From Stenotrophomonas maltophilia (GTDB lineage: Bacteria > Pseudomonadota > Gammaproteobacteria > Xanthomonadales > Xanthomonadaceae): a stretch of 64,000 nucleotides of DNA. A model generated the notes under the pieces. The model had not been told where the DNA came from and did no database searches. It worked only from the letters and a program-made list of their open reading frames with translations. Shown here one piece after another: positions 1-10,089 of the stretch; within the stretch, counting starts at the first letter, position 1; every line of letters starts with the position of its first letter. The DNA is taken from assembly GCF_002799245.1 (NCBI RefSeq), contig NZ_NEQV01000005.1, positions 372,001 through 436,000 on the forward strand. Direction: 5' to 3'. A program made the position numbers and the translations under genes.

Positions 1-538
1 GGATGGCGAGGCGGTGGCCAGTGGTGGTCGCCACGGTGACAACGTGGGGCCGCTGCTACTGGGCGGGTTGGCGCTGTGCACGGCGGACCGCCTGCTGCCG
101 ATTCCGGTACCGGCCAGCTGGCACAGCCTGCTGGTGCATCCGCACGCGGTGCTGGAGACACGTCGCGCCCGCCAGGCGCTGCAGGGCAGCTATGCGCTGG
201 CCGAGTTCGTGGCACAGAGCGCGAATCTCGCGCTGGTGCTCAGTGGCTGCCATCGCAGCGACGCCGGGCTGGTCCGCGCCGGCCTGCGTGATGTGCTGGT
301 GGAGCCGCGACGCGCCGGCCTGATTGCGGGCTTCGGGGCAGCCCGCGATGCGGCGCTGTCCGCCCAGGCGATGGGTGCGGGCATTTCCGGTGCCGGCCCC
401 AGCGTGTTTGCCTGGTTCGAGGATGCCGATCTCGCCCGTGCCGCTGCCACACCGGTGCAAGCCGCATTCGCGGACGCAGGCTTCGACAGCGACGCCTGGG
501 TGTCGCCGCTGGATGCACCGGGAGCCCGGCTGTGCTGA
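1..538 (+). CDS. thrB: Homoserine kinase, C-terminal part (cut by window start)
   Basis: ATP-dependent phosphorylation of L-homoserine in the threonine pathway (GHMP kinase family, cytoplasm). The reading frame is open from base 2 and ends at the TGA at 536-538; the N-terminal part, including the ATP-binding loop, lies outside the window. The first visible residues carry the conserved [12 protein letters not shown] stretch typical of ThrB. A glycine-rich SGAGPSVFA segment near the C-terminus matches the C-terminal GHMP motif. The next gene, threonine synthase, starts 29 bases downstream, so the two are probably co-transcribed as the end of a thr operon. Confidence 0.93.
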   Translation, partial: DGEAVASGGRHGDNVGPLLLGGLALCTADRLLPIPVPASWHSLLVHPHAVLETRRARQALQGSYALAEFVAQSANLALVLSGCHRSDAGLVRAGLRDVLVEPRRAGLIAGFGAARDAALSAQAMGAGISGAGPSVFAWFEDADLARAAATPVQAAFADAGFDSDAWVSPLDAPGARLC

Positions 539-567
539 ATCCTTCCCCCTTACTGGATACCGAACCC

Positions 568-1854
568 ATGCAATTTGTTTCGACCCGCGGCCAGTCCCCG
601 GCCGTTGGCCTCAGCGCGGCCATCGCTGCAGGATTGGCGCCGGACGGCGGGCTGTATGTACCCGAAGTGCTTCCCGCGGCCCGTGAGCTGCAGGCTGGCG
701 CAACACTGGCCGACACCGCCGCGGATCTGCTGGCGCCGTTCTTCGCCGGTGATGCGCTGGAGGCCGCGCTGCCTGCGATCTGCCACGAGGCGTTCGATTT
801 CCCGGTGCCACTGCGTGCACTCGGCGACGGCGACCATGTGCTGGAGCTGTTCCATGGGCCGACGGCGGCGTTCAAGGATATCGGTGCGCGCTTCCTGGCC
901 GGAACCCTGTCGCGCCTGCAGGCCGGCAAGGACCGCGACCTGACCATTGTCGTCGCCACCTCCGGCGATACCGGCGCTGCCGTGGCGGCCGCGTTCCACC
1001 GCCAGCCGGGTGTACGCGTGGTGGTGCTGTACCCGGATGGACGCGTCTCGCCGCGCCAGGCGCACCAGCTCGGTTGCTTCGGCGACAACATCCAGGCGCT
1101 GCGTGTCGCTGGTGCGTTTGACGATTGCCAGGCCATGGTCAAGCAGGCGCTGGCCGACCGCGAGCTGCAGGCCCAGGTGCCGTTGAGTTCGGCCAACAGC
1201 ATCAGCCTTGGCCGCCTGCTGCCGCAGATGAGCTACTACGCACACGCGGCGTTGACCCACCATGCAACACATCGTCGCAGGCTCAACCTGGTGGTACCGA
1301 CCGGTAACCTTGGCAACGCAATGGCCGCGGTGCTGGCGCGCGCGCTGGGCGTGCCGATCGGGCAGATCGTGCTGGCCACCAATGCCAATGCCGTGCTGCC
1401 GGTGTACTTCAGCGGCGGCGGCTACCAGCCGCAGGCCAGCGTGGCCACGGTGGCCAATGCAATGGACGTGGGTGCGCCCAGCAACTTCGAGCGCCTGCGC
1501 TGGCTTTACCACGGAGATGATGCCGAGCTGCGCGCTGCATTCCGCGCGTTCGCGGTGGATGACGTGACCATCCGCGCGACGATTGCGTCAGCGCATGCCA
1601 GCCGTGGCGAGCTGTTCTGCCCGCACACGGCGACCGCGGTGAAGGTGCTGCAGGACCTGCGCGCGCGTGGTGCCAAGGGTGACTGGGCGGTGGTGGCCAC
1701 TGCGCATCCGGCCAAGTTCGAGGCCGTGGTCGAGCCGTTGATCGGCGGCCCGGTAGCGGTGCCGCCGGCGCTGGATGCGCTGCTGCAGCGGCCGGCGCAC
1801 GCCGAACCACTGGCCGCCGACTATGCGGCGTTGCGTGAGGTGTTGATGCGCTGA
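568..1854 (+). CDS. thrC: Threonine synthase
   Basis: PLP enzyme converting O-phospho-L-homoserine to L-threonine, the last threonine step. 428 residues, normal for the bacterial family. The PLP lysine is K103 in HGPTAAFKDIG, and an N-terminal STRGQSPAVGLSAAIAAGL segment is typical of the family. The frame is open upstream to 532, but the ATG at 568 gives the usual MQFVSTRG start and avoids overlap with thrB. It follows thrB directly. A hairpin at 1864-1880 and a GTAG palindrome pair follow the stop. Confidence 0.95.
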   Translation: MQFVSTRGQSPAVGLSAAIAAGLAPDGGLYVPEVLPAARELQAGATLADTAADLLAPFFAGDALEAALPAICHEAFDFPVPLRALGDGDHVLELFHGPTAAFKDIGARFLAGTLSRLQAGKDRDLTIVVATSGDTGAAVAAAFHRQPGVRVVVLYPDGRVSPRQAHQLGCFGDNIQALRVAGAFDDCQAMVKQALADRELQAQVPLSSANSISLGRLLPQMSYYAHAALTHHATHRRRLNLVVPTGNLGNAMAAVLARALGVPIGQIVLATNANAVLPVYFSGGGYQPQASVATVANAMDVGAPSNFERLRWLYHGDDAELRAAFRAFAVDDVTIRATIASAHASRGELFCPHTATAVKVLQDLRARGAKGDWAVVATAHPAKFEAVVEPLIGGPVAVPPALDALLQRPAHAEPLAADYAALREVLMR

Positions 1855-1863
1855 CCCGGAGCT

Positions 1864-1880
1864 GCCGGGCGATGCCCGGC
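1864..1880. repeat. Short GC hairpin after thrC
   Basis: Perfect 7-bp inverted repeat GCCGGGC-GAT-GCCCGGC with no T tract. The same arms recur at 1988-2004 (loop TAT) and, in variant form, at 35475-35491. This is a dispersed small palindrome that could stabilise the 3' end of thrC mRNA. Confidence 0.6.
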
Positions 1881-1889
1881 GGTTCTCAT

Positions 1890-1957
1890 GTAGAGCCGAG
1901 CCATGCTCGGCTGCTGTTCGAGATCGGCACGATGAGTCGAGCATGGCTCGACTCTAC
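1890..1957. repeat. GTAG-type (SMAG/REP) palindrome dimer
   Basis: Two inverted-facing palindromes. The first starts GTAGAGCCGAGCCATGCTCG and the second ends GAGTCGAGCATGGCTCGACT followed by CTAC. Each half is a hairpin, and the GTAG/CTAC ends face outwards, as described for the SMAG family of S. maltophilia. It lies between the convergent 3' ends of thrC and the FNR-type regulator. Confidence 0.85.
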
Positions 1958-2012
1958 AGAAGTCGTTTGCGCATGGCGTGGAGTAACGCCGGGCTATGCC
2001 CGGCGGCGTTGC

Positions 2013-2765
2013 TCAGATCAACCCTTCACCGGCCAGCATGCGCAGCCCATCCTCGTCGAGGATCTCCACCACGTTCAGGTGGGGCAGGGCGATCAGCCCC
2101 TGCTGGCGCAGCTTCGTGAAGGTACGGCTGACCGTTTCCATGGTCAGGCCCAGATGGTCGGCGATATCGCCGCGGCCCATCGGCAGCGACACGCGCAGGC
2201 CGTCGCCGCCCAGCTTGGCCTCGCGTGCGGCCAGGCGCAGCAGGAAATCGGCCAGCTTTTCGGCTGGCTGCAGGCGTGCCAGTGCCAGTGCTGCATCCTG
2301 TGCGGCATCCAGTTCCTGGCAGGCACGCTGCAGCAGCTTGCGCTCCAGGTGCGGGAAACGGCTGCGCAGGGCTTTCATCTGTGGCAATGCGACGCGGCAT
2401 ACGCGGCTGTCAGCGATGGCCTCGATGTCGTAACGGTGATGGTCGCTGCCGCTCAGGCCCAGGTAGTCGCCGGGCAGCACGAAGCCATTGATCTGGCGGC
2501 GACCGTCGGCCAGGGTGCGCACCAGGCGCAGCGCGCCGCCGGTCAATGTATAGACATGCTGGCGTTCTTCGCCGGTGCGGGCCAGGGTACTGCCCATCGT
2601 CACCTGCTGCGAAACGGTGACCTGCTCCAGCGCCTGCACTTCATCGGGCGACAGCGCCGAGCACACCGCAAGGTGGCGAACCGAGCAGTGCAGGCAGTCC
2701 AGCGTGGCGCAGGACGGCGAGGCGGGATCGTTGGTGGCGGGCGGAGCGCCGGAAGGCCGGGACAT
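2013..2765 (-). CDS. FNR-type oxygen-responsive transcriptional regulator (CRP/FNR family)
   Basis: 250 residues. The N-terminus has cysteines at 19, 24, 27 and 35 and a further one at 123, close to the FNR layout in which three N-terminal cysteines plus Cys122 hold an oxygen-labile [4Fe-4S] cluster. A cyclic-nucleotide-like beta-roll (about 40-130) and dimer helix precede a C-terminal winged HTH. Its recognition helix reads ETVSR (E210, S213, R214), the FNR signature for TTGAT-N4-ATCAA sites. It is therefore likely a global anaerobic regulator. It is divergent from hisS with 127 bases between the starts. Cluster binding is inferred from cysteine spacing only (here CX2CX7C). Confidence 0.88.
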   Translation of the reverse strand: MSRPSGAPPATNDPASPSCATLDCLHCSVRHLAVCSALSPDEVQALEQVTVSQQVTMGSTLARTGEERQHVYTLTGGALRLVRTLADGRRQINGFVLPGDYLGLSGSDHHRYDIEAIADSRVCRVALPQMKALRSRFPHLERKLLQRACQELDAAQDAALALARLQPAEKLADFLLRLAAREAKLGGDGLRVSLPMGRGDIADHLGLTMETVSRTFTKLRQQGLIALPHLNVVEILDEDGLRMLAGEGLI

Positions 2766-2892
2766 GTTGCGTGGGCGTATCGCGGGCGGGGGAGGGCCTT
2801 ATGATACTTCAAGCGGCCGTTCAACCCTGCCCGAGGCGGGGGCGCTAGAATGTCGCCCCCTCCCACGTCCCGTTCCAGCAGGAGTTCCGCCC

Positions 2893-4290
2893 GTGATCAA
2901 GCCCCGTACCCCGCCCGGCACCCTTGAGCTGCTGCCGCGCGAGCAGATTGCGTTCCAGCGCATGCTGGACGTCATCCGCCGCAACTACGAGCGCTTCGGG
3001 TTCCTGCCGGTGGAGACGCCGGTGTTCGAGCTGTCCGACGTGCTGCTGACCAAATCCGGTGGCGAGACCGAGCGCCAGGTGTACTTCGTGCAGTCCACCG
3101 GTGCGCTGGCCAATGCGGCCGAGTCGGGCGACCGTTCGCTGCCCGAAATGGCGCTGCGCTTCGACCTGACCGTGCCGCTGGCACGCTACGTGGCCGAGCA
3201 CGAACACGAGCTGACCTTCCCGTTCCGCCGCTACCAGATGCAGCGTGTCTATCGCGGCGAGCGTGCCCAGCGCGGTCGTTTCCGCGAGTTCTACCAGTGC
3301 GACATCGACGTGATCGGCAAGGACAGCCTGAGCGTGCGTTATGACGCCGAAGTGCTGGCGGTCATCCACGCCGTGTTCTCGGAACTGCGGATCGGTGATT
3401 TCAGCATCCAGCTGAACAACCGCAAGCTGATGCGCGGCTTCTTCGAGAGCCTGGGCGTGGCCGAAGGCGAGCGCCAGCTGGCGGTGCTGCGCGAAGTGGA
3501 CAAGCTGGACAAGCGCGGCGCCGATTACGTGCGCGAGACGCTGGTGGGCGAGGGCTTCAGCATCCCGGCCGAACAGGTCGAGAAGATCCTGGCGTTCGTG
3601 GCCGTGCGTTCGCAGGGCCATGCCGATGCGCTGGCGCAGCTGGCCACGCTTGAGGCAGACGCCGGCTCTTCGGAGATCCTGCGGACCGGCGTGGCCGAGC
3701 TGCGCGAAGTGCTGCAGCTGGTGCAGGCGCTGGGCGTGCCGGAAACCGCGTACTGCCTGAACTTCTCCATTGCGCGCGGCCTGGACTACTACACCGGCAC
3801 CGTCTACGAGACCACGCTGACCGACCACCCGCAGATCGGCTCGATCTGCTCGGGCGGCCGCTACGAAGACCTGGCCAGCCACTACAGCAAGTCCAGGCTG
3901 CCGGGCGTGGGCATTTCCATCGGCCTGTCGCGCCTGTTCTGGCAGCTGCGCGAAGCTGGCCTGATCGATGGCATCGAGGGCAGCAGCGTGCAGGCGCTGG
4001 TGGCGCTGATGGACGAGCAGGGCATGCCGCAGTCGCTGGACATCGCGCGCCGCCTGCGCGCCGGTGGCATCAACACCGAAGTGCAGATGGAGCCGAAGAA
4101 GATCGGCAAGCAGTTCCAGTATGCGGCCAAGGCCGGCATCCGCTTCGTGGTGCTGGCCGGTGAGGACGAGCTGGCGCGCGGCGTGGTGGCGGTGAAGGAC
4201 CTGCTGCGCGAGCAGCAGTTCGAAGTCTCCCGCGACGAGCTGGCCAGCACCCTGCAGGTGGAGCTGGAGCAGTCGAAGGCGATGGCGTGA
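2893..4290 (+). CDS. hisS: Histidyl-tRNA synthetase
   Basis: Class II aminoacyl-tRNA synthetase charging tRNA-His. 465 residues. Class II motif 2 lies in [20 protein letters not shown], the HisRS-specific [13 protein letters not shown] stretch is present, motif 3 is [11 protein letters not shown], and an anticodon-binding domain occupies the last ~100 residues. The GTG at 2893 is chosen as start: AGGAG lies about 10 bases upstream, and the longer open frame (to 2575) would run through the divergent regulator. The stop overlaps the ATG of the next lipoprotein gene (TGATG), implying translational coupling. Confidence 0.94.
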   Translation: MIKPRTPPGTLELLPREQIAFQRMLDVIRRNYERFGFLPVETPVFELSDVLLTKSGGETERQVYFVQSTGALANAAESGDRSLPEMALRFDLTVPLARYVAEHEHELTFPFRRYQMQRVYRGERAQRGRFREFYQCDIDVIGKDSLSVRYDAEVLAVIHAVFSELRIGDFSIQLNNRKLMRGFFESLGVAEGERQLAVLREVDKLDKRGADYVRETLVGEGFSIPAEQVEKILAFVAVRSQGHADALAQLATLEADAGSSEILRTGVAELREVLQLVQALGVPETAYCLNFSIARGLDYYTGTVYETTLTDHPQIGSICSGGRYEDLASHYSKSRLPGVGISIGLSRLFWQLREAGLIDGIEGSSVQALVALMDEQGMPQSLDIARRLRAGGINTEVQMEPKKIGKQFQYAAKAGIRFVVLAGEDELARGVVAVKDLLREQQFEVSRDELASTLQVELEQSKAMA

Positions 4291-4583
4291 TGCGGGCCGC
4301 CGCAGGGGCGCTGTGCGTGCTCCTGCTGGCGGGCTGCCAGAGCGACCCGGCACTGCACAGTGCACGGATGGGTCCGGCGCAGTACCGGCTGCAGGTCGAT
4401 CGCTGCCATGTGATCGATCGCGCGCAGCTGGAGGGCGACCTGCAGGCGCTGGCCGCGCGGAAGTGCCCGGCGGGCGCAGGTGCGTTGGAGAATATCCAGC
4501 CCCTGCCGAGCCGACAGGGCAGCCTGTTCGGTGAATGCCTGCGCCGCGGGGCGCTGCAGGCCGAGGTGCGCTGCCTGCCCTGA
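4290..4583 (+). CDS. Small predicted lipoprotein of unknown function
   Basis: 97 residues. The N-terminus [16 protein letters not shown] is a signal peptide with lipobox LLAGC, so the mature protein should be lipid-anchored. The remaining ~80 residues contain four further cysteines (in DRCHV, RKCPA, GECLR and VRCLP), which could form two disulfides in the periplasm. No family recognised. The ATG overlaps the hisS stop, and a strong terminator follows 30 bases after its stop, so it closes the hisS transcript. Confidence 0.75.
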   Translation: MRAAAGALCVLLLAGCQSDPALHSARMGPAQYRLQVDRCHVIDRAQLEGDLQALAARKCPAGAGALENIQPLPSRQGSLFGECLRRGALQAEVRCLP

Positions 4584-4612
4584 GTCGGGCCAGGTTGTTG
4601 ATTTGAAAGCAG

Positions 4613-4638
4613 AACGCCCACCTCTGGTGGGCGTTTTT
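4613..4638 (+). terminator. Rho-independent terminator after hisS/lipoprotein
   Basis: Perfect 10-bp stem AACGCCCACC / GGTGGGCGTT with loop TCT, running into TTT, about 30 bases after the lipoprotein stop. Confidence 0.88.
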
Positions 4639-4659
4639 CGTTTCCAGCTGCCAGCTTCA

Positions 4660-4700
4660 GGGGTCAGATCCGTTTTCCGCAGGAAAACGGATCTGACCCC
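4660..4700. repeat. 19-bp-arm palindrome, copy 1 of 2
   Basis: Perfect inverted repeat with arms GGGGTCAGATCCGTTTTCC (4660-4678) and its complement (4682-4700), loop GCA. The same arms recur with loop TTT at 27760-27800. Located just upstream of the promoter of the his leader gene. Confidence 0.9.
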
Positions 4701-4714
4701 ATGCCTTCCTGGGT

Positions 4715-4763
4715 TTGACGCACTGCGCAAGAATGCGCTAATGTATTAACGCGCTATTACATT
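4715..4763 (+). promoter_or_regulatory. Promoter and 24-bp operator of the his transcript
   Basis: A candidate -35 TTGACG (4715-4720) and -10 TAATGT (4739-4744) are separated by 18 bases. Overlapping the -10 and expected start point is a near-perfect 24-bp palindrome (4740-4763), with left half AATGTATTAACG and right half CGCTATTACATT; 20 of 24 positions are symmetric. Its position fits an operator for the TrpR-family protein encoded immediately downstream. The protein-DNA assignment is inference. Confidence 0.72.
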
Positions 4764-4782
4764 GATGCATGGAAACGACCCT

Positions 4783-5091
4783 GTGAAAGCCCGCCCCGAG
4801 ATTGCCGCCAAAGACCCAAAGGCCGACCTGGAAGCCCTTGCCCGGGCCTTTGCCGCCCTGCGCGAGCCGGAGCAGGTGGAGGCCTTCCTGCGCGACCTGT
4901 GCACCCCCGCCGAGCTGGAGGCCATGGCCGACCGCTGGAAGGTGGTGCCGCTGCTGCAGCAGGGCGTGCCGTATCGCGAGATCCACGAGCGCACCGGGGT
5001 CAGCGTGACCACCACCGGACGGGTGGCACGCACGCTCGAGCATGGCCATCGAGGCTATGCCGCCGCCATCGACCGCCTTGCTTCGCGCTGA
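4783..5091 (+). CDS. TrpR/YerC-family regulator heading the his operon (HisR-like)
   Basis: 102 residues from the GTG at 4783. TrpR-superfamily fold with the repressor-like segment [20 protein letters not shown] followed by a helix-turn-helix, [20 protein letters not shown]. Longer starts at TTG 4762 or ATG 4765 lie in or against the 24-bp operator, and GGAAA sits about 8 bases before the GTG, so GTG 4783 is preferred. The gene ends 34 bases before hisG on the same strand. Placement suggests that it senses histidine or an intermediate and represses the operon, including itself; the ligand is unknown. Confidence 0.8.
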   Translation: MKARPEIAAKDPKADLEALARAFAALREPEQVEAFLRDLCTPAELEAMADRWKVVPLLQQGVPYREIHERTGVSVTTTGRVARTLEHGHRGYAAAIDRLASR

Positions 5092-5125
5092 TCCGCGCCC
5101 TGTTCCGAACTTCGAGACCTTCCCC

Positions 5126-6037
5126 ATGAGTGCAACCCAGGCAGCGCCGGCACGAGACCGGCTGCGTATCGCCATCCAGAAGAGTGGCCGGCTGGCCGAG
5201 CCCGCCCGCAACCTGCTCAGCGCCTGTGGCCTGAGCTGGCGCGAAAGCCGCGACAAGTTGTTCTGCTACGGCGAATCGCTGCCGGTGGACCTGTTGTTGG
5301 TGCGCGACGATGACATCCCCGGCCTGATCGCCGACGGCGTCTGCGACCTCGGCATCGTCGGCCGCAATGAACTGGACGAGCAGGCTGCGGCACGCCGCCA
5401 GATCGGCCTGCCCGACGCCTACCAGGCACTGCGCGGGCTGGGCTTCGGCCAGTGCCGGCTGATGCTGGCGGTGCCCGAGGAATGGCAGTGGCAGGGCCCG
5501 GCGCAGCTGGCCGGCACCCGCATCGCCACCAGCTATCCGGCCATCCTCAAGCAGTGGCTGGCCGAACAGGGCGTGGAGGCACAGGTGGTCGAGCTGTCCG
5601 GATCAGTGGAGATCGCTCCACGCCTGGGTACCGCCGACCTGATCTGCGATCTGGTCTCCAGCGGCGCCACGCTGCGGGCCAATCAGCTGACCCCGGTGCA
5701 CAACCTGCTCGACAGCGAGGCGGTGCTGGCCGGCGCGGTGCGCGTGCCGGATGATGCGCGTGCATCGCTGCGCGCGATGCTGCTGCGCCGCCTCGACGGC
5801 GTGGTGCAGCGCCAGGACCGCAAGCTGCTGATGTTCCGTGCAAGCGAGGATCGCCTCGATGCGCTGTCGCAACTGCTGGCCGATGCCGAGCCGCTGGTGC
5901 GGCTGCCGGCCGATGGCGGCGCGCTGCGCCTGCAGACCATGTGCCCCGGCCCGCTGAGCTGGCAGCGCATGGAAGAACTCGAGCGCGCCGGCGCGCAGGG
6001 CCTGATGGTACTGAGCGTGGAGCGGTCGCTGGCATGA
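5126..6037 (+). CDS. hisG: ATP phosphoribosyltransferase (long form)
   Basis: Catalyses the first and rate-limiting step of histidine synthesis, ATP + PRPP to phosphoribosyl-ATP. 303 residues is the long form, which carries its own C-terminal regulatory domain for feedback inhibition by histidine (here about residues 225-303), so no hisZ is needed. [10 protein letters not shown] at the N-terminus and the PRPP-binding region around [18 protein letters not shown] are characteristic. The ATG at 5126 gives MSATQ; the open frame upstream overlaps the regulator gene. The stop overlaps the hisD ATG by four bases. Confidence 0.95.
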   Translation: MSATQAAPARDRLRIAIQKSGRLAEPARNLLSACGLSWRESRDKLFCYGESLPVDLLLVRDDDIPGLIADGVCDLGIVGRNELDEQAAARRQIGLPDAYQALRGLGFGQCRLMLAVPEEWQWQGPAQLAGTRIATSYPAILKQWLAEQGVEAQVVELSGSVEIAPRLGTADLICDLVSSGATLRANQLTPVHNLLDSEAVLAGAVRVPDDARASLRAMLLRRLDGVVQRQDRKLLMFRASEDRLDALSQLLADAEPLVRLPADGGALRLQTMCPGPLSWQRMEELERAGAQGLMVLSVERSLA

Positions 6038-7329
6038 ACCGTCTGATCTGGTCCCGACTTGATGAGGCCGCGCGCAGCGTGGCGTTGACCCGCCCGGTGC
6101 AGACCGTGGCGCAGCAGACCCGCGACGCGGTGGCTACGCTGATTGCACAGGTGCGTGCGCAGGGCGACGATGCGCTGCGTGCGATCACCACGCGCTTCGA
6201 TGGGGTGACGCTGTCGTCCTTTGAAGTATCCGGGGCGGAATTCGCTGCCGCCGAAGCGGCGGTGCCAGCCGAGCTGCGCCAGGCGATGGTGGAAGCCGCC
6301 GAACGCATCGCCCGCTTCCACGCCGCCGGCATGGGTACCGGGTACGCCGTGGAAACCGCGCCGGGCGTGGTCTGCGAACGCATGCTGCGCCCGATCGGCC
6401 GGGTGGGCCTGTATGTGCCGGCGGGCAGCGCACCGCTGCCGTCCACCGCGCTGATGCTGGGGGTTCCGGCACAGCTGGCCGGCTGCCCGCAGGTGGTGCT
6501 GTGCACGCCGCCGCGCGCCGATGGCAGCGCGGATCCGGCGGTGCTGGTGGCTGCGCGGCTGACCGGCGTGCAGCGCGTGTTCAAGCTGGGCGGCGCGCAG
6601 GCGATCGCCGCGATGGCCTATGGCACTGTCAGCATTCCAGCCTGCGACAAGCTGTTCGGTCCAGGTAACAGCTTCGTCACCGAAGCCAAGCAGCAGGTCG
6701 CGCAGGATGGCGCCGCCGCCATCGACATGCCGGCCGGGCCCTCCGAAGTGCTGGTGATTGCCGATGCCGGCGCCAATCCGGCGTTCGTCGCCGCCGACCT
6801 GCTGTCGCAGGCCGAGCACGGCCCGGATTCGCAGGTGCTGCTGCTGACCGACGATGCCGCGATGCTGGCCGCGGTCGAGGCCGAAGTCGAGCGCCAGGTG
6901 GCCTTGCTGCCACGCCAGCAGATCGCGCGCCAGGCGCTGTCGGCCTCGCGCCTGATCCAGGTCGATTCGCTGGCTGACGCGTTCGCGATCAGCAACCGCT
7001 ACGCACCGGAGCACCTGATCCTGGCCCTGCGTGATCCGCGCGCGTGGCTGGACCAGGTGCAGGCGGCTGGCTCGGTGTTCCTTGGCGACTACACCCCCGA
7101 AGCACTGGGTGACTACTGCAGCGGTACCAACCACGTGCTGCCCACCGCCGGCGCCGCGCGTGCCTACAGTGGTGTCAGCGTGGCCAGCTTCCAGAACCTG
7201 ATCAGCGTGCAGAGCGCCAGCGCCGCGGGCCTGGCAGCGATCGGCGGCTGCGCGCGTATCATCGCCAGCGCCGAAGGCCTGGATGCGCATGAGCGCGCGG
7301 TCGCTGTGCGCATGGAGGTAGCGGCATGA
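6034..7329 (+). CDS. hisD: Histidinol dehydrogenase
   Basis: Zinc- and NAD-dependent four-electron oxidation of histidinol to histidine, the last pathway step. 431 residues. Diagnostic segments include [27 protein letters not shown] and [10 protein letters not shown], which supply NAD and zinc/substrate contacts, and SGTNHVLPT near the C-terminus. Starts ATGA-overlapped with hisG and ends ATGAG-overlapped with hisC, so translation is coupled along the operon. Confidence 0.96.
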   Translation: MNRLIWSRLDEAARSVALTRPVQTVAQQTRDAVATLIAQVRAQGDDALRAITTRFDGVTLSSFEVSGAEFAAAEAAVPAELRQAMVEAAERIARFHAAGMGTGYAVETAPGVVCERMLRPIGRVGLYVPAGSAPLPSTALMLGVPAQLAGCPQVVLCTPPRADGSADPAVLVAARLTGVQRVFKLGGAQAIAAMAYGTVSIPACDKLFGPGNSFVTEAKQQVAQDGAAAIDMPAGPSEVLVIADAGANPAFVAADLLSQAEHGPDSQVLLLTDDAAMLAAVEAEVERQVALLPRQQIARQALSASRLIQVDSLADAFAISNRYAPEHLILALRDPRAWLDQVQAAGSVFLGDYTPEALGDYCSGTNHVLPTAGAARAYSGVSVASFQNLISVQSASAAGLAAIGGCARIIASAEGLDAHERAVAVRMEVAA

Positions 7330-8420
7330 GCGCGGATATCGACGATGTGCTGGCACTGGTGCGCCCGGATCTGCAGGCGTTTGCCGGCTACAGCTCGGCG
7401 CGCAGTGCGGCGGTGCAGGGCGAAGTCTGGTTGAACGCCAACGAGTCGGCCTGGGCCAACCCCGCCGATGCCGCCGGCAGCAGCCGGCGCTATCCCGAAC
7501 CGCAGCCGTTGGCATTGCGCGAGGGCCTGGCGGCGTTGTACGGCGTGACGCCGCCGCAGCTGCTGATCGGCCGCGGCAGTGATGAAGCCATTGATCTGCT
7601 GGTGCGCGCCCTGTGCGTGCCGGGTCGCGATGGCGTGCTGGTCACACCGCCGGTGTTCGGCATGTACGCCGTCTGTGCGCGCCTGCAGGGCGCCGCGCTG
7701 ATTGAAGTGCCGCTGATGGATGGCGAGGACGGCCTGTGTGCCGATCTGGAGGCGGTGATCGACACCGCCAGGGCGCGCAATGCCAAGCTGGTGTTCCTGT
7801 GCGCGCCGTCGAACCCGGGCGGCAGTGACATCGCCCTGGACGAGATCGAGCGCGTGGCGGTTGCGCTGCGCGGGCAAGCGCTGGTGGTGGTGGACGAAGC
7901 GTATGCGGAGTACGCGCAGCGCCCGTCGGCGACCACGCTGCTGGCCGCGCACGCCAACCTGGCGGTGCTGCGCACGCTGTCGAAGGCACACGCACTCGCG
8001 GCCGCTCGCATCGGCACACTGATCGCCGCACCGGAACTGGTTGCCGTGCTGCGTCGCTGCCAGGCGCCGTACCCGGTGCCGACGCCATGCGCGGAACTGG
8101 CGGTGCAGGCACTGCAGCCGGCCGCGCTGGCACGCACCGCCGAGCGCGTGGCCACGGTGATTGCCGAACGCGAACGCCTGCTGGCGGCGCTGCCAGGCCT
8201 GCCCGGCGTTCGCCGCGTGTACCGTTCTTCCGGCAACTACCTGCTGGTCCGCTTCGCCGATGCCCAGGCCGCGTTCGATACGCTGCTGGCTGCGGGCGTG
8301 GTGGTACGCGACCAGCGCGCCGCGCCGCAGCTGGGGGATGCGCTGCGCATCAGTGTCGGTAGCCCCGAAGAGAATGACCGCGTGCTTGCGGCCCTGTCGG
8401 CGCGGAGGGCCGCAGCATGA
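7326..8420 (+). CDS. hisC: Histidinol-phosphate aminotransferase
   Basis: PLP transaminase making L-histidinol phosphate from imidazole-acetol phosphate. 364 residues, fold-type I. The PLP lysine is K220 in [31 protein letters not shown] and VVDEAYAEY are the usual cofactor contacts. Overlaps hisD by four bases upstream and hisB by four bases downstream. Confidence 0.95.
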   Translation: MSADIDDVLALVRPDLQAFAGYSSARSAAVQGEVWLNANESAWANPADAAGSSRRYPEPQPLALREGLAALYGVTPPQLLIGRGSDEAIDLLVRALCVPGRDGVLVTPPVFGMYAVCARLQGAALIEVPLMDGEDGLCADLEAVIDTARARNAKLVFLCAPSNPGGSDIALDEIERVAVALRGQALVVVDEAYAEYAQRPSATTLLAAHANLAVLRTLSKAHALAAARIGTLIAAPELVAVLRRCQAPYPVPTPCAELAVQALQPAALARTAERVATVIAERERLLAALPGLPGVRRVYRSSGNYLLVRFADAQAAFDTLLAAGVVVRDQRAAPQLGDALRISVGSPEENDRVLAALSARRAAA

Positions 8421-9490
8421 CCCCGATCCTGTTCATCGACCGCGACGGCACCCTCATCGAGGAGCCGTCCGATTTCCAGATTGATGCTTACGAGAAGCTG
8501 CGCTTCGTGCCGCAGGTGATCCCGGCGCTGCTCAAGCTGCGTGATGCCGGTTACCAGTTCGTGATCGTCACCAACCAGGATGGGCTGGGTAGCGACAGCT
8601 ACCCGCGTGCCAGCTTCGATGGCCCCAACGAGCTGATGCTGCAGATCTTCGAGAGCCAGGGAATCACCTTCCGTGACGTGCTGATCGACTGCAGCTGGCC
8701 GCAGGACAATGCGCCCACCCGCAAGCCGGGCATCGGCCTGATGACCGCCTACCTGCAGGACCGCAGCATCGACTGGGCGCGTTCGGGCATGGTCGGCGAC
8801 CGCATCACCGACCTGCAGTTCGCCGACAATCTCAACATCCGCGGCTTCCAGCTGCGTACCGAACAGTTTGGTGGCGAGTGGGACTGGCCGGGCATCGCCC
8901 ACGCGCTGGCCGACGCGCCGCGCACCGCCGTGGTCCAGCGCAACACGAAAGAAACGAAGATCCGCGTCGAACTGGACCTGGACCGCGCGGGCGATGCGCA
9001 CATCTCCACCGGCCTGCCGTTCTTCGACCACATGCTGGAACAGATCGGCAAGCACGGTGGCTTCGCGCTGGACATCCGCGCCGAAGGTGACCTGCACATC
9101 GACGAGCACCACACCATCGAGGACACCGGGCTGGCCCTGGGCCAGGCGCTGCGCGAGGCGCTGGGCGACAAGCGCGGCATTGGCCGCTACGGCTTCACCC
9201 TGCCGATGGACGAGACGCTGGCCAGTGCCGCACTGGATTTCAGCGGCCGCCCGTACTTCGTGTTCGAGGGCGAGTTCAAGCGCGAGCGCGTGGGCGATAT
9301 GCCGACCGAGCTGGTGCCGCATTTCTTCCGCTCGCTGTGCGATGCCAGCGGCCTGAACCTCAACCTGCAGGTGCGTGGCGACAACGACCACCACAAGGTG
9401 GAGGCCTGCTTCAAGGCGCTGGCGCGTGCCTTGCGCCCGGCGCTGGCGCGGCAGGGCACGGCATTGCCGAGCACCAAGGGGGCACTGTGA
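8417..9490 (+). CDS. hisB: Bifunctional histidinol-phosphatase / imidazoleglycerol-phosphate dehydratase
   Basis: 357 residues with two enzymes. Residues 1 to about 165 are a HAD phosphatase with nucleophile motif FIDRDGT and GDRITD. Residues about 166-357 are the IGP dehydratase with the manganese-binding segments [27 protein letters not shown] and DNDHHKVE. The order and fusion are as in enteric HisB. In the phosphatase domain the loop that in E. coli carries the zinc-binding Cys/His set reads [14 protein letters not shown] (91-104), with only one cysteine, so the zinc site seems absent. Four-base overlaps with hisC and hisH. Confidence 0.95.
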   Translation: MTPILFIDRDGTLIEEPSDFQIDAYEKLRFVPQVIPALLKLRDAGYQFVIVTNQDGLGSDSYPRASFDGPNELMLQIFESQGITFRDVLIDCSWPQDNAPTRKPGIGLMTAYLQDRSIDWARSGMVGDRITDLQFADNLNIRGFQLRTEQFGGEWDWPGIAHALADAPRTAVVQRNTKETKIRVELDLDRAGDAHISTGLPFFDHMLEQIGKHGGFALDIRAEGDLHIDEHHTIEDTGLALGQALREALGDKRGIGRYGFTLPMDETLASAALDFSGRPYFVFEGEFKRERVGDMPTELVPHFFRSLCDASGLNLNLQVRGDNDHHKVEACFKALARALRPALARQGTALPSTKGAL

Positions 9491-10089
9491 GCGACGTCGC
9501 GCTGATCGATGCTGGCGGTGCCAACCTGGGCTCGGTGCGCTACGCATTGGAGCGCCTGGGCGCGACGGTGCGGCTGGTGCGCGATGCGGACGGCCTGGCC
9601 GGTGCGCAGCGGGTGATCCTGCCCGGCGTCGGCGCCGCGGGTCCCGGCATGCAACGCCTGCACGCGCAGGGGCTGGTGGAACCGCTGCAGCGACTGGAGG
9701 TGCCGCTGATGGGTATCTGCCTCGGCATGCAGCTGCTGTTCGAGCGCTCCGAGGAAGCGGGTGTGGAGACACTGGGCCTGATTCCCGGCGTGGTGCGCAA
9801 GCTGGTGCCGGCCTGCGGCATCCGGGTGCCGCACATGGGCTGGAACCGTCTGCTGCCGCTGCGCGAATCGCTGCTGCTGCGCGGCGTGCCGGAACGCGCC
9901 AGCGCCTACTTCGTGCACAGCTATGCGGCGCCACTCAATACCCACACCGTCGCCGCCTGCGACCACGGCGGCCTGTTCACTGCCGTGGTGGAGCAGGGGC
10001 GCTACTACGGCGCGCAGTTCCATCCCGAGCGCTCCGGCGAGACCGGCTCGCTGATGCTGCGCAATTTCCTGGAGGGCACTGCTGCATGA
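9487..10089 (+). CDS. hisH: Imidazole glycerol phosphate synthase, glutaminase subunit
   Basis: Class I glutamine amidotransferase that supplies ammonia to HisF. 200 residues from the GTG at 9487 (GTGA overlap with the hisB stop). The catalytic cysteine is C78 in GICLGMQ, with the His/Glu pair in AQFHPERSG near the C-terminus. The open frame continues upstream inside hisB, but the overlapped GTG matches the coupling pattern of the whole operon. Confidence 0.95.
   Translation: MSDVALIDAGGANLGSVRYALERLGATVRLVRDADGLAGAQRVILPGVGAAGPGMQRLHAQGLVEPLQRLEVPLMGICLGMQLLFERSEEAGVETLGLIPGVVRKLVPACGIRVPHMGWNRLLPLRESLLLRGVPERASAYFVHSYAAPLNTHTVAACDHGGLFTAVVEQGRYYGAQFHPERSGETGSLMLRNFLEGTAA

Noticed and set aside
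2800-2855. Promoter for hisS with TTCAAC and TAGAAT boxes
   Set aside because: The spacing between the boxes is 20 bases and the fit is poor, so it was not listed as a feature.
4783-5091. Naming this gene trpR, the tryptophan repressor
   Set aside because: It lies at the head of the his operon with no trp gene near; the YerC/HisR-like branch of the TrpR family is more likely.
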